Below, in pieces: positions 48,900-60,670 of a stretch of DNA of 64,000 nucleotides. A program made the translations under genes and the position numbers. Each line of letters begins with the position of its first letter. The stretch's first letter is position 1. The stretch is taken from assembly GCF_910592395.1 (NCBI RefSeq), contig NC_088318.1, positions 2,234,001 to 2,298,000 on the forward strand, in the 5' to 3' direction. The notes under the pieces were generated by a model. The model was not told where the DNA came from. It did not search any database and worked only from the letters and a program-made list of their open reading frames with translations. The stretch comes from Lineus longissimus (lineage: Eukaryota; Nemertea; Pilidiophora; Heteronemertea; Lineidae).

Positions 48900-50250
48900 A
48901 CTCCCACCATTCTCTTACTGGACATCATCCCCATCAACTTTCCCTTTCTCCCCGAAACCTTTCATTCTGCCAGACTGGCCAGCCCATCTCACCTTTCCTA
49001 TTACGATAATGGTCAAATTGCCACTTGTGACCTTGCCTGTGGAATTCCTCCACAAAATAACAAATTGAAGATTAATATCTGACCACTATAATTACGCCTC
49101 AAATCAAACAATAACCATAGTTGTAATTTTACCGGTCCCTTGTTGCTCTCGCCATATCTCACTTGACCTTCCCTCGGGATTATTTCGGAACTATATTTTC
49201 CTTAAAATCTGCTGACAATCATCCTGTCCACCTTGTTCCACTTTCCATTCTTGTGTTTTACCTTAAGGTAGCTCCATGGTCTCACTGCCCAGTTTCTCCC
49301 TTTCATTGAATAGGTTAGTGTTTTACCGTGATTTTTCCAAATTGAATGGTCATTTTGTATTCAGCCTCGGGTCTGGTGATCCTAAGATATGATTGTTTAC
49401 ACCTTGTCATTAGGGTTATTATCTTTCCACAGATCACCTCGCCCACACCCACATGCATTAAGGTTTCACTGGAATGTCCCTTTCATTCAGGGAGTAGGAA
49501 TCATTGGTCATCCTGGCCTCTCTGTGCTGTCAGAGATGTCATCAGATCATGCCTAAGGACCCCTGATGACCTGATTTTTCTACAAGGCTGTAAAAAATTC
49601 TGATATCTTTCCATGGATCACCTTCACCCGACTTAAGATCTCACTGTCCATTTCCTCCCTGTCATGGAGGGGATGACTGGTTGGTCATCCTAGCCCTGTT
49701 TGTTATCTGGGGTGTCATTAGTGTCCACTGACCTCGCCTTTGGGCTTTCAATGACCTATTTTGTCAACGCCATATATCAAGATATCACCTCCCCTCACTC
49801 ACGCAACTTAATGTTTCACTATTGTCTTACTTTTAGTGTGGACGACCAACTCGTTGGCCATGGTCATCAGAGATGCTGGCCAGTACCAATGAAATTGAAC
49901 ATCTTCATTCTCTGTTGAATCCATTTCATTTTACTTTCTTCTTCGTACTTGGTACGCTATGGCTAGAAATGTCTCAACATAGCTCTGCCTTGAGCTATTT
50001 ACGCCATGCCATTACATGGTGATAACAAGATAAGATTGATACATTGCCAGCCCTTATGCTGTCATTACCACCCCTTTTGTAATTCCGATCCAACGTCACC
50101 CACGCACCCCTAACCTATCATTAAATTTCACCTTCAGCTTGTTTCCCTTTCAGTATCTGAAAAGTGGTCAGTTTGTTTCCATCTGTTATCTTGCATGTCA
50201 TCAATTTCATTTGACCTTGCCTTGAGAAGTCTATGTCCTAATTCCTTGAG
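48900..50250 (+). repeat. Degenerate ~177-bp tandem repeat array
   Basis: The T(T/C)TCACTG anchor occurs at 49280, 49464, 49639 and 49814 (spacings 184, 175, 175). GGTCATC recurs at 49506, 49683 and 49862 (177, 179). Units share CTCCCT(T/G)TCAT, GATCACCT(C/T) and GACCT(C/T)GCC blocks but differ heavily. Weaker copies extend to both sides; the outer limits are approximate. Confidence 0.7.
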
Positions 50251-52790
50251 AGAATGATAAAAACTTCCTTGATTTTGCCATAGTTCCAATTCCCTTTCTT
50301 CTGTTTTACAACTTGGTCATTTTGGTTTCTGCCCAACGAAAGTGGTGACCTCAGTGTCCCATATGGCTCTTGAAGGGGGAACATCAAATACCTCAATGCC
50401 TCTTTCCTGGTGGGGGAGGTTGCTTCTCATCTAGGTAATGGTGTGTATTGTTGCAAATACAGCGATTGTGGCCCTCTCTTCCCAACAACTTTCTGTTTCC
50501 TGATGTCTGAAGAGTGAAGGCTGGAGTCACAGTAAATATTTTTCAACACAACCCTCTCTCATGACCTTATTTTCAAGTTTTTCTGACTTTTTCATGTAGT
50601 CCAAGTAAAATATCTTCTCTGATAACCTAAACATAGATGTCCTCTACTTTTCTCCAGCCATCATCATTATTTTGTTAAATAAAGGAAATGCCATTGAAGT
50701 TTTTGACCTTAAATATGTGGGACTATCGTTTTGTCTCTGCCCATCCGACCGACCGTCTGCCAAGCGACACCACCAGCCATTTCACCACAGCGGGGAAAAA
50801 AAGTCCTAATCATCCAGAAATTGATCCAGTCTTAAACAGTTAGCTGTAACAATCAACCATAATCGCCAACAATTTATTTCTTTATGAACCATATTTCTAA
50901 AGCTTATCATTTTAGTCAACATGGCTGGTCGCCGGCGGCATTTTCCGTCCAATTTCGCCTCAGGATTACGCCGGAGGGGTTCCTACTTTGTGGTTTTTCA
51001 TTGCCAAGTTGTTTTGATGGCGATATTCTGCCTGGGGTCCCCGCGATTGAGGGTCCCATCTGGCATGGTGACCATTCTTCTCAGCATCAATAGGAAGCTA
51101 CAAACCATCATTATCTTCTTAAATTAAGGAAAAAATCACCGCAGCATTATGAATTTTATTTCAGGGGCGGAGACATGAAATTGGTTGAAAGCACTTTTTT
51201 GTGAACTTTGATCCTTCTTTGTGATTTTTCTCCAATTTGTAATCTGCATTAGAAAATAATGAAGCAGTAAATTCCCCTTTTGGTTTGAAGTAGCCGCATA
51301 ACACTTTTTTACCAGCCGGTAATCAAATTATAGAAGGAAATCTGGCCACTTTTGTGCAAAAAAATATTTTCTTACATCCGAAGTTTGATTACATCATTTT
51401 CTATTCTGACTGCAATTGGTGCAATTTCATGGTGTTTCTTATTGTTTTATGGAAATTTTAACAGTTTGATTGCATTTCGTCGAGATGTTAAAAGTGTACA
51501 ATAGAGTAAACCTGAAAATCTTTGCCAAATATTTTCTGAAAATTAGCATTTTCTTTATATTTATTTTGGTGGAATACTGTTTTTCCGATAAAAAAACCCA
51601 AAAATGTTTGCAATTTTGTTTTTGTTAATTGATAATGTTCGCAAAATCCTCAAAAATAAAATGGTCCTGAAAACTTTTTTGTTTTAGGTATTGGCCAAGC
51701 AGGGCTGACTAGAACAAAATACTTAGGACCTTACTTAGCAAGACACTTTTCAAAGTTCTGGAAGGTTTATCGAAGTTCAATCATCACAATTTTCGGAATG
51801 CCACACAAGTGCAAGTTCTGCCACCAAAAATATTTGAGGTCAGTCGTGAAAAAGTTGCTCAGCTGCAGAACCTGTTCCCCGGTCAGGTTAGGTCTAAATA
51901 GAGGAATCAGTGACCAGAAGTAATTGCGTCAAAACTGATCATCTTCCCTGACATGTCACATCTTAACATCAACAAAAACACTGACAAAAAAATGGCTATT
52001 TTTGCTGGGGATTCATGCAAAAAAATTCCAAACAAAAGATTTTTTCTCAATGTTGGTCTTCCTCATTCACGTTAAAAACTATCCCACAATGGAGAGTTTC
52101 AATGTCGACCTTTTGTGGTTAGACCTTTAACCACATGGAATAAAAAAGCCACTCTATTCGATATGATGCTGACCTAGACAGAAGCAACATATCAAAGTCC
52201 CTCCAAGCTATTTTCCAGCCGCAAAAAAAGACGCACCAGAGCTGAAAAACTTTTTATTATCATATTTCCTTCTTATTTGAGTGAAATGACAGGTTTAAAA
52301 TCGTTAACAGCTTTAAATATGTAGTCCAGCTAACCAGAGGCCAGAAAGGCCAGATTTCATACAATCAAGCCCATTCCTGTTCTCAGTTGTCCAAAACGTT
52401 GCATGAATACGAGGGAATTTCTTGAGCTGTGTTGCTACTTTCCTCTGGCAGTACGATTTTCCCATTTGTCATTTCTGCCTGTTGTTCATTAATCCACCAA
52501 AGATGGAATATTTTTGGTAAATGCCCGTATTTTTGGTTGGTGTTGGTTTACATTCTCATATTTCGTTCCTCTAGGGTTTTGGGTAATGGTCAGGTCATTT
52601 GTTTGCATACCTTCACACCCCACAAAATGATGGTTTCGAGGATAGTTGCTGCAAAAGAAACAAAAGTACCCGTGAAATTCACGAATCCAAGAATTTATGA
52701 TGCGTGAAAAAATCTCAATATAGTGTAAGTCATGTGTTCTTCAGAGCAACATTCATTTGTAGATATAAGATATAGTAGATAAAAAAACAG
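50250..52790. other. Gene desert, no gene seen
   Basis: No recognisable exon, array or transposon end. AT-rich with many A/T homopolymer runs. Confidence 0.45.
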
Positions 52791-52799
52791 CAGATGGGT

Positions 52800-52930
52800 T
52801 GATTTCTGGCATACCATCAGGTACCTCACTGCACTTCTAATGGTAGATGATATTTAGCTCTAACAAGATCAAACCCACAACCTCCTGTTTTCGATTCCGA
52901 CAACCGACACCACCCATCCATATTCAAAAG
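52800..52930 (-). repeat. SINE fragment, minus strand
   Basis: Minus-strand CAGGAGGTTGTGGGTTTGATC (about 52868-52888) is a B-box-type segment that closely matches the one near 55.5 kb. The A-box side lies towards 52930. Confidence 0.4.
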
Positions 52931-55100
52931 TTTCCAACTTAAGAAGCTCATCCCGAATCTCTAAGCCAGCATTGACAAGATCACCCATCTTCAAGGAATA
53001 ATCACCAAAGCTTGAAAGAATGCAACCCCATTCAGCCTAATCGAAAACAAAAACAAGAGGCCCCTAACACCAGACAGTTAGTCTTTGCGGCCTTGTTGAC
53101 AACTTAAAACCCTTTTAAAGTAACTTACTCTACCATTAAGACAGGCTAGAGTACCAAGGATGGAATTTATAATTCCGGACCCAAATTGGGTCTATAAACA
53201 ATCGGATCAACAATGCAATTGTTTTAAACTGTCTTGGGCCAGTCAGCTGCTGAAGCTCGCAACTGCCGAGGAAGTATCGTTGGACAAAACGAAAATATCG
53301 ATGGACAATACCAGTTGGATTCCTTGACCACTTGAGATGTGAAAACAACAGCGTAAATGCGTTGATGCTCGTGGAAGAATTCCTCTCCCCTCTGGCATGC
53401 GATACGATCTGAAGATGAAGACAATGTTTTGAGAAATTTGCGGGAGATTTAAAAGCTATGATTTTGTGTTGAGGTTTTAATCGATGCTTCGGGCGCTGTC
53501 AGTTGAGATTTGCGGTGACTTCCGTGTTGGTATGCATCAGGAATCTGATTGACGTTTCTCGTATCAACATTGGCTGCTGTTGGAAATTAACCATAGCTGT
53601 CCTATCTTCAAAATTTTTTAGGGGGCTCCAGTCTTCTTCTGGAGGTAATAGATTGGTGAAAAAGTGAAAATGGCTAAAGTCTTTGACATTGAGATTAAGT
53701 TCTGCCATGTGGCCAGAAAGAAAAAATATTTTTAGGTTTCATATCTTCCCACTGTGGTGAAAAAGGATAAAATGCATGCATCTACTTGAACCAAGAGAGA
53801 CCTTTTAGGCATCTGGTGGAGCGTCACCACATCAGAGTCATGTCCTCATATTAAATTCAAGGATACAGGCATGACCTTTACAACTTTGCGTATTTTGACT
53901 ACAGCATACCCTCACACGACCTAACACCATCATCGTTATCTCTTATCTGTAACATCCACGATCGAGATATCCTCACGAACCTGTTTTGTCATCAACATGT
54001 GACATCATTGTTGCGGAAAACATCAAGTGCACGAATTTCATAGGTCATCGGAATTGATTATCGCCACCACGCTATGGTCAGTGGCTAGCAACAGTTTCAA
54101 GTCCGTCCAAAACATGTGCAAGGCGTGTGACATCTTAAAAGAAATCTGGTACATCTTTAGCCGCAGACAGTCCAAGATGTGTTGGACAGAATCCCCCACA
54201 AAAGCGCTGACAGTTTAAGATGAAATTTATCAAATCTTCTTACACTTTGATTCAAATTATGACTCTTCCTATAAAATCTGTAATAAATTATCCCAAGTGA
54301 GTCTGGAAATCCTTTAAGGGATTTTTGTCCTTTCTGACACCATGTATTCACGACAATGAAAGGAAAAGCTGGATTCTTTAAAAGTTGTTGTTAAATCACT
54401 TTTTAAAGCGCAGCATAATCCGTTTTGAGAATGTAAATCTCTTCAGTGTGACTGTTGGCATTGAGCGTAACAAGTGGTGCAGAAGGAGATATTGTGGTGT
54501 GGCTGGCATACTGCCTGAGGGAAGGGGACGCAGACAATTCGCTCAGATTTAATGGTCGCGGCATGCACCTGTGGAAGGGTCAGAGGTCAGCATCCATGGA
54601 AAAAAATAGTGAGGCCAGGGGAAGAAATTAGTTTTTTGGCTGGATATGAAAATGAAGACCTTGCTGGCTTGCTTGACACCAGGCTTAGTGATTGGTTCTG
54701 TTTGGGTTATAACAAACTTACTGCTACCATGTAGAGTATAGTGCTGGCGAATGATGACCAGTAGTTTCCATAAAAAAATTAAAAATAAAGATACTGGCTA
54801 AAGTAGAAACTATGAAATCCTTTCCCCATCCGTAATCTGTGCTTTGTTATCTTGGCTATTTTTGATCAAATTCACAGCCAAGTGTGAAAGAATTTGTCGG
54901 TCTGCCTCTCCACATTCCCAAACATGGCACCCATTCTTAAAAAGTTTTCACATTTGGCAAATGTTTATATAGTGGTACAATATGAGGAAAGTGCAAATAG
55001 GGAAAGGGTCTCAAGTATTTTAAACCCTTCAAGTTGATCTCTAGGAGGGGCATAAGGCACTCACAGGTGTTAGGAAGCAATAAGAGGGAATTTGCCCATT
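52930..55100. other. Gene desert, no gene seen
   Basis: No recognisable exon. Open frames are under 70 codons. Confidence 0.45.
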
Positions 55101-55107
55101 GTTCGAG

Positions 55108-55412
55108 ATTTTTTAACCATGATTTCATCTTGGTAAATTTGATCTAATATTGCAGGAATTTGTCCAATATTTCACCGTAACTGAGCGTTGTTGGTTGGTT
55201 TTTGTTGGCACCTTGGCCGGAAGTTGTCCGATGGACTTTTCTCTGAGAATGGTATTGAAAAAGGAATGCTCTTTCAGTAAGAAAGGGCCAGCTAGATTCC
55301 TTTAGGCAAAAGTAGATGTGCAGAGATTCTTTGGCATGATTTCATCTCAGCGACTTTGGTCTAACATTACAGAATTTTGTCCGATATTTAATGCCATGTG
55401 AGCATTGTTTCT
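55108..55412. repeat. Diverged tandem duplication, period 217 bp
   Basis: ATGATTTCATCT occurs at 55119 and 55336. Each copy continues with TTTG.TCTAA.ATT.CAG, TTTGTCC.ATATTT and TGAGC.TTGTT in the same order. Confidence 0.8.
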
Positions 55413-55483
55413 TGCTTGCTGCTTTGCTGAAAGATTTAAGGCTTAGTGAGATGAAAAGATTGGGGGGCCTATCTCTGATAATT

Positions 55484-55585
55484 ATAGTCGAGATTTTGGT
55501 TCAAACCCGCAACCTCCTGATGACAGGTCTGTGTTTGCACTACATCACGGACATCGCCATGGTCAATCCTGCGAGACAACCCCAT
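55484..55585 (-). repeat. tRNA-derived SINE head, minus strand
   Basis: Minus strand: A-box-like GTGATGTAGTGC (55537-55548) and B box GGGTTTGAACC (55498-55508), with a CAGGAGGTTGCGGG stem between them. Confidence 0.5.
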
Positions 55586-58500
55586 ACACCCATTGTCACA
55601 TTGATAATCAAAAAGTGTGAAAAGGGCCGCTCAGACCAGTGATTAAATGGCTCGCACCCTCCGGACATAATTTACGGAGGTGATGATTTTTCGAACCCTG
55701 TCCAGGCCGTTTGCATATGTTTCTCTGGGGGTGAGGGTAAATTACTCGAAAGGTCCTGGAGCGGGCCTCAAAGTCACTCAGGGGTACAGACCTCACATGG
55801 TTGCCAACCGATTTAAAACTAATAAGTTCTGAGGCATTAAATTTGGACGAAAATTCCGCTGCAGTGTCCATGGGGGTGTATTGTGTAGAGGAGAGATGGA
55901 CCCGAGCATCGGCAGCATCAGGTCATTGTCCATTCGAATATTAAGGAACATTCCTCAAAACTAGCAGATATTATTTTCAATTGGCGAATTTAATTGTCTG
56001 AATCCAGCTGCAGATTTGAACCCATCATATCTAACAAGATCTGTTTCACCCGCTTGTCGCTCCCGCCAAACAGGAAATGGCACATGGTCAGACGCTACTA
56101 CCCCGCCATTTGAGATGAATGAATTGGACAATTTGTTGCAATTATAATCACCCTGTTCATTACTCTTGGGTTCATAAAGGGCGCAAGGTCTTCGTAATCC
56201 CTCTGTTGTCATTTTATGACATCTCGATGAAATATCTAATATGCTCACGAGACCTTTGTGATGTGACATAATTATGGCACAATATTTGAGAATTTGTACA
56301 TTGTAGTGAATAGGTGTAATGCATTGGAGGGGGGTACTTTGAATGCCTCAATAAGATATTGTGTTCCCTGAGGGGTCTGCTTGCGGGGCTCCAACCTTTG
56401 GGCCACCCATACCCTTACCCGCCTCAGGTGGCAAAGGGAGTATTCTTTGTAAATTATCTCTAGGTTGTGAAGACTGGATTTTTTGGAATGCGATTTCCAT
56501 CACATCCTCTGGTTCTAAGTTTTTGTGCCGTTGCAAGGATGAACTTACGATCATTGTCTTTTGAGCCCTGGCTAGAGGAAGCAAGGAACAGGTTCAAACA
56601 AGGCATGATGTTCTAGAGGAAGTAAGCGATTGCTGAACTTAAATGAGTTTGTGGCTTATAGGGGTTGGGGGTTGGTTTGTCTGTGGCTGAGTTCTCATTA
56701 CACAATTTCTCCTCCGGTATTCGGATGAGGCCAATCCTTTGCTGATTTGAATACCGGCCGCATACCAGGCCATCAAGTGTCCTACAACATTGAACCATCT
56801 TTAACAGTCAATCTATTTATAAGCGATGCAATCCTTGAAATCAATGCGTCACTTTACTTAATTGCCATTACCAAGAAATGTAACAAAATTAAGCAACAAC
56901 AACAGTAAGAGATGCATTAAGTTAGCTAATATCGCCAAAATTTAGAATCAAGTTGCCTAATATGACCAAAATTCAGATCATCCTTTCCTAGACAATTTTT
57001 CCCTTTGAGTTTGTTACTTTGGTTGTTTTTTCTCATTGTTATCTAATTGCTCGGCCCCTTTTATAAATAATTTGAAATCGTTGACGTTTTTCTAAGCTAA
57101 TGGCCAAAGAGTTTTTCAAGCTTTTTACCCATTCTTATAGGTTGTTTATTCAAAGCAAGGGAGATGTAATCTAACCTAATATAATTGAGGCAATTGGATT
57201 AGAGAAGGCTGGAATTGGTGGTGTTCTAGAAAGTGATCGTGTTGCATCACGTTATGATTATATCTTTATACATACTTTGCTGCCTGAAGCATCAGACGTA
57301 AGGGTGTCAGGACCTTTTTTTCAGTGTCCATGTCCCCTAGGGTGGGGGTCCGGATCTCCACCAGACACCTTTAGAATTAACGTTTTGACTGTGGGAATCT
57401 CTCAATGAACATGTAGCACTTAAAATGAGCAAGAATAAAAGTGCACCGTCCACGATTTAAAGCAGGGTAATTGACTGGAAACATTTAAAATCGGTGAGAT
57501 CTAACCAAAAAGGATACGTCTGCTCCATGCTGAGATCTGTTTTTCTGCCCATTGCAGTCTTTTTCTTGAGCCTCTTGAGATTTGGAGAGGAAAAGTGCCC
57601 TTCCCCAGCATTTGTCGGGAGCTAATCTGGTGGAAATTTCACAGATTTTGTTATTTTTCTTGTGACTTGGTGTGATGTTGCGAGTGTACATATTTTGTCA
57701 TTAGTAGGATTAAGATTTCCCACCTCATGGGTCTTGTTGTCTTGTGGTGTTGGACCATGTCTTTGCACAGGGGGAGGCCTTAGCTGGGGGTCCCCCTTGG
57801 CTGTCCTCAATCTTATAACCTAATCATCAGAATTGAAAAAAGAATTGAAATGCAAATGCAAATCCAAATTCGCTATCTTGACTGCTATATCTTTTACCAA
57901 AAATATATAAGGCAAGCGAATATATTTTTGCTTGTACCTATAAAATGTACAGTTTAAAATGCAAGTTCTCTTCCACTTACTTGGCCATGCTGCAACTTCG
58001 CACTTGGCCACCTTGTGTAAGCATTTCGATTATTTGCAGTTACATGTAGAGTTTTTTCGTTTTGGAATGTTTTCCTCCAAATCCGTGATCATCAGGTCTG
58101 ACCTTGCTCTTTGGACCCCACTGACACTTCGGTCCAAAATCTATGGACCTTTGACCCTTATTCTGTGCCCCCTTCCTCCACAGGTGTGTCATTCTCATTA
58201 GGCTTCCTGGTCATCAATCTATTCCCTCTCGGCAACAGTTTCCCCTGGAAGGCTCGGCTCTGGACCATTCAGGTCGAAAATCGACCCAGCGGTCTTCATC
58301 GGTGCATAAAAACTGATAATTCCATTGTTTCATTGTTGCTGAAAACAAAGTTAATGACAAGCCTGGAGCGGTTTCCCCACTGTTGATGAGTTCGGGACAA
58401 TAGGTGGCAGCGCTCGGTGTGGTTTACATGAAAAAGATGGGAACTGATGAGCGTCGAATGATTGAAGATATTCAAAAAGTTTAATGGAAAAATATGGTAC

Positions 58501-59595
58501 GGTGCGGAGAAAATTCGACCATTCAACTAAGGTGACAAGGAATTGTTTCTCGGACATGCCTGGACTTAATTAAATGTTTTACATGACAAAGGAATTCCCA
58601 TGTCCTCGTAGCTCAACATGAGTAAAGCTATTTGGTCAACGTCCAGGTTTCAAAAACAGATTTTTCACCACTTGCCCCTAATGATGGCTTCTTTGGATGG
58701 CCGGAGGGTTTGATGAGGTGAAGCTAATTAATCAAAAGGTGATCCCAAATTGTCCGGAACTTTTGTGCCAGGCCAGGTGAGCGGACAGTTTGTCTCTGCC
58801 TGTCCAGAGATGGATAAGGAAAAAATTAAATGTCTTAACGGTTGCCCGAGGCTTGGTAGATACCTGGTATTAGGATCAAGGACCAAATAGGAAATATGCC
58901 CCCTCCCTCCCGCGTCTTCTAAATAGGCCAGATTAATTGATTTCTTAAATTAATTACTGCATTAGGACCAAGGTGGATGAATGGCTTGATTGAGAGTTTG
59001 ATACCTAAATATTTTATGTTCTGTTTTCTTGGACAATGGGGGTAGTGGCTTCAGGGGTATTTGGACATTGGATAGGGACCCTTTTGGATCACTTCCCAAG
59101 CAACTCCTGCTGTTGAAGTTAAATTGAGGTGACCCTTGGACCAACACGGAAGTGATAAAAAACCAAACATCGTTAACCCTCAAAAGTTTGTCAAAGAACT
59201 TGATCTGATTGTCAGAATTGAACAGTTCATGGTTAAAAAGTGGACTTGCGCTCGGGCAAATTTGGTCTTCTACATTTCTGTCTTAGCCAAAAGTAGCAAT
59301 TGACTCTCTGACCTATTCCAATTACGTGAAATTTTGCATAATATGTCTCACTTTTGGACCGCTTGATTGCACAAAGTCAAACCACATCTGTCTGTCTGCG
59401 TTGAAATTTCCTTTACTAACTTGCTTTGTGATATAAAGGACTAGATAAGGTCTAAATCTCACCAGTCTGGCTGGTTCTTTGATGCATCCATCTCTTTAAG
59501 GTAGCAGATTTTGTCTAAATCTCGCGTCCGGCCCTCAGAAACCATCCACCACTTCCCGTATAAATCACTCATATAGAAGTGCGACATGTCTGATC
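55585..59595. other. Gene desert, no gene seen
   Basis: No recognisable exon in about 4 kb. One DR1-like motif (minus strand GGGTCAAAGGTCC, about 58145-58157) stands out. Confidence 0.45.
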
Positions 59596-59599
59596 CCCA

Positions 59600-59705
59600 C
59601 GTTTATCTAATTAACCACCTTTGATTGCCACAACTCTCTGTGGTCACTTCCGTAGAGATCCACACGGATATCGTTTAATTAGAGATTAATTGCCAATTAG
59701 AAAGT
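59600..59705. promoter_or_regulatory. Candidate enhancer: homeodomain/RUNX/TCF motif cluster
   Basis: Within about 95 bp: TAATTA (59608-59613), RUNX-like AACCAC (59613-59618), TCF-like CCTTTGAT (59618-59625), RUNX TGTGGT (59639-59644), then TAATTA (59676-59681), ATTAAT (59685-59690) and CAATTAG (59694-59700). The sites are mixed in orientation and not part of a tandem repeat. Function is inferred from motif density only. Confidence 0.35.
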
Positions 59706-60170
59706 CGTTAAACATGGACACGAATATGGCACTTTGTTTAACGAGGGACATCTCTCGCTTGGAAACTAAAGATTTGTTGCAAGAAGTTCATTATTTTTTC
59801 TCTTCTGTTGTCCGTGGTTTTATTAACCATTTGGTGCTCAGAGAAGAGTCTTCCTCATTGGGGGGGGGGGGGGGGGTTATGATATACGAGTCCCTTGATA
59901 TCATAGCAAATGAGGATGGTTCCACCCAACCTACCCCAGTGGATGCTTGTTTGGGGGATGTATTGATACAATATTTATAACTCAAATTGACTATTAGCCA
60001 TCACATAATCAATTAGAGACACCGAATTTGACTGAAAATTCCTTATTGGGGAGCTGTAGAAGAATGAACACATGTTCCTTGTGTTTCCTTAGGCTGAATT
60101 TGAACATAATGACTATGCTTACCTTTGGACACATTTGGTGTGAAAAGTGTCACAAGCCCTAACAATTTGT
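59705..60170. other. Intergenic, no gene seen
   Basis: Contains the longest homopolymer of the window, 17 G at 59860-59876. Confidence 0.6.
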
Positions 60171-60460
60171 TTCCTCGTGAAATCAAAGGACTATATCTGA
60201 CACGGGTGACCGATAGCCGCTAGGTGACTGCTATTTACGCTAACTGCCCCATGATGTAACCGCATAACTCAACATCTCGGCATAATACGCTTTATTATGT
60301 TATAACAGTTTACGTAATTTACATTTCGTTGAATTGTCACCGTAGCCCAACCCCTCGGGTGAGAGACAGACTCCTACAGCGAAGAATCGCGTACAATAGG
60401 AGTCGCCACAATAGAGGATGAGACAGGACTAACGCCTTGAATAAACTCACAACATGACAC
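60170..60460. promoter_or_regulatory. CpG-denser non-repetitive island
   Basis: Many CpG steps compared with the flanks, together with AT-rich homeodomain/caudal-like cores (CTTTATTATG, GTTATAAC, TTTACGTAAT) near 60290-60320. It may be a conserved regulatory element; nothing coding was recognised. Confidence 0.25.
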
Positions 60461-60589
60461 GGCTGGGTTCAAACCTGTGAAAATCTGACCATTCGTTGGC
60501 TGGACACCATGACAGGTGAATGTGAGAGAAGTGAACATGAGTTACATAATATCCTGGTTGGAGCAAGAAAAGTTAGACAAAGTCTTACG

Positions 60590-60670
60590 CTGACTGTGGG
60601 GATGGAACCAGGGAACAAATGATTGCTAATCGGAGACCTGAGTCACTACATTACTGAGGCTCTAAGGTCA
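60590..60670 (-). repeat. SINE/tRNA-like fragment, minus strand
   Basis: Minus-strand CAGTAATGTAGTGACTCAGG (A-box side) and CCTGGTTCCATCCCC (B-box side) have tRNA-like spacing. It is diverged. Confidence 0.35.
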
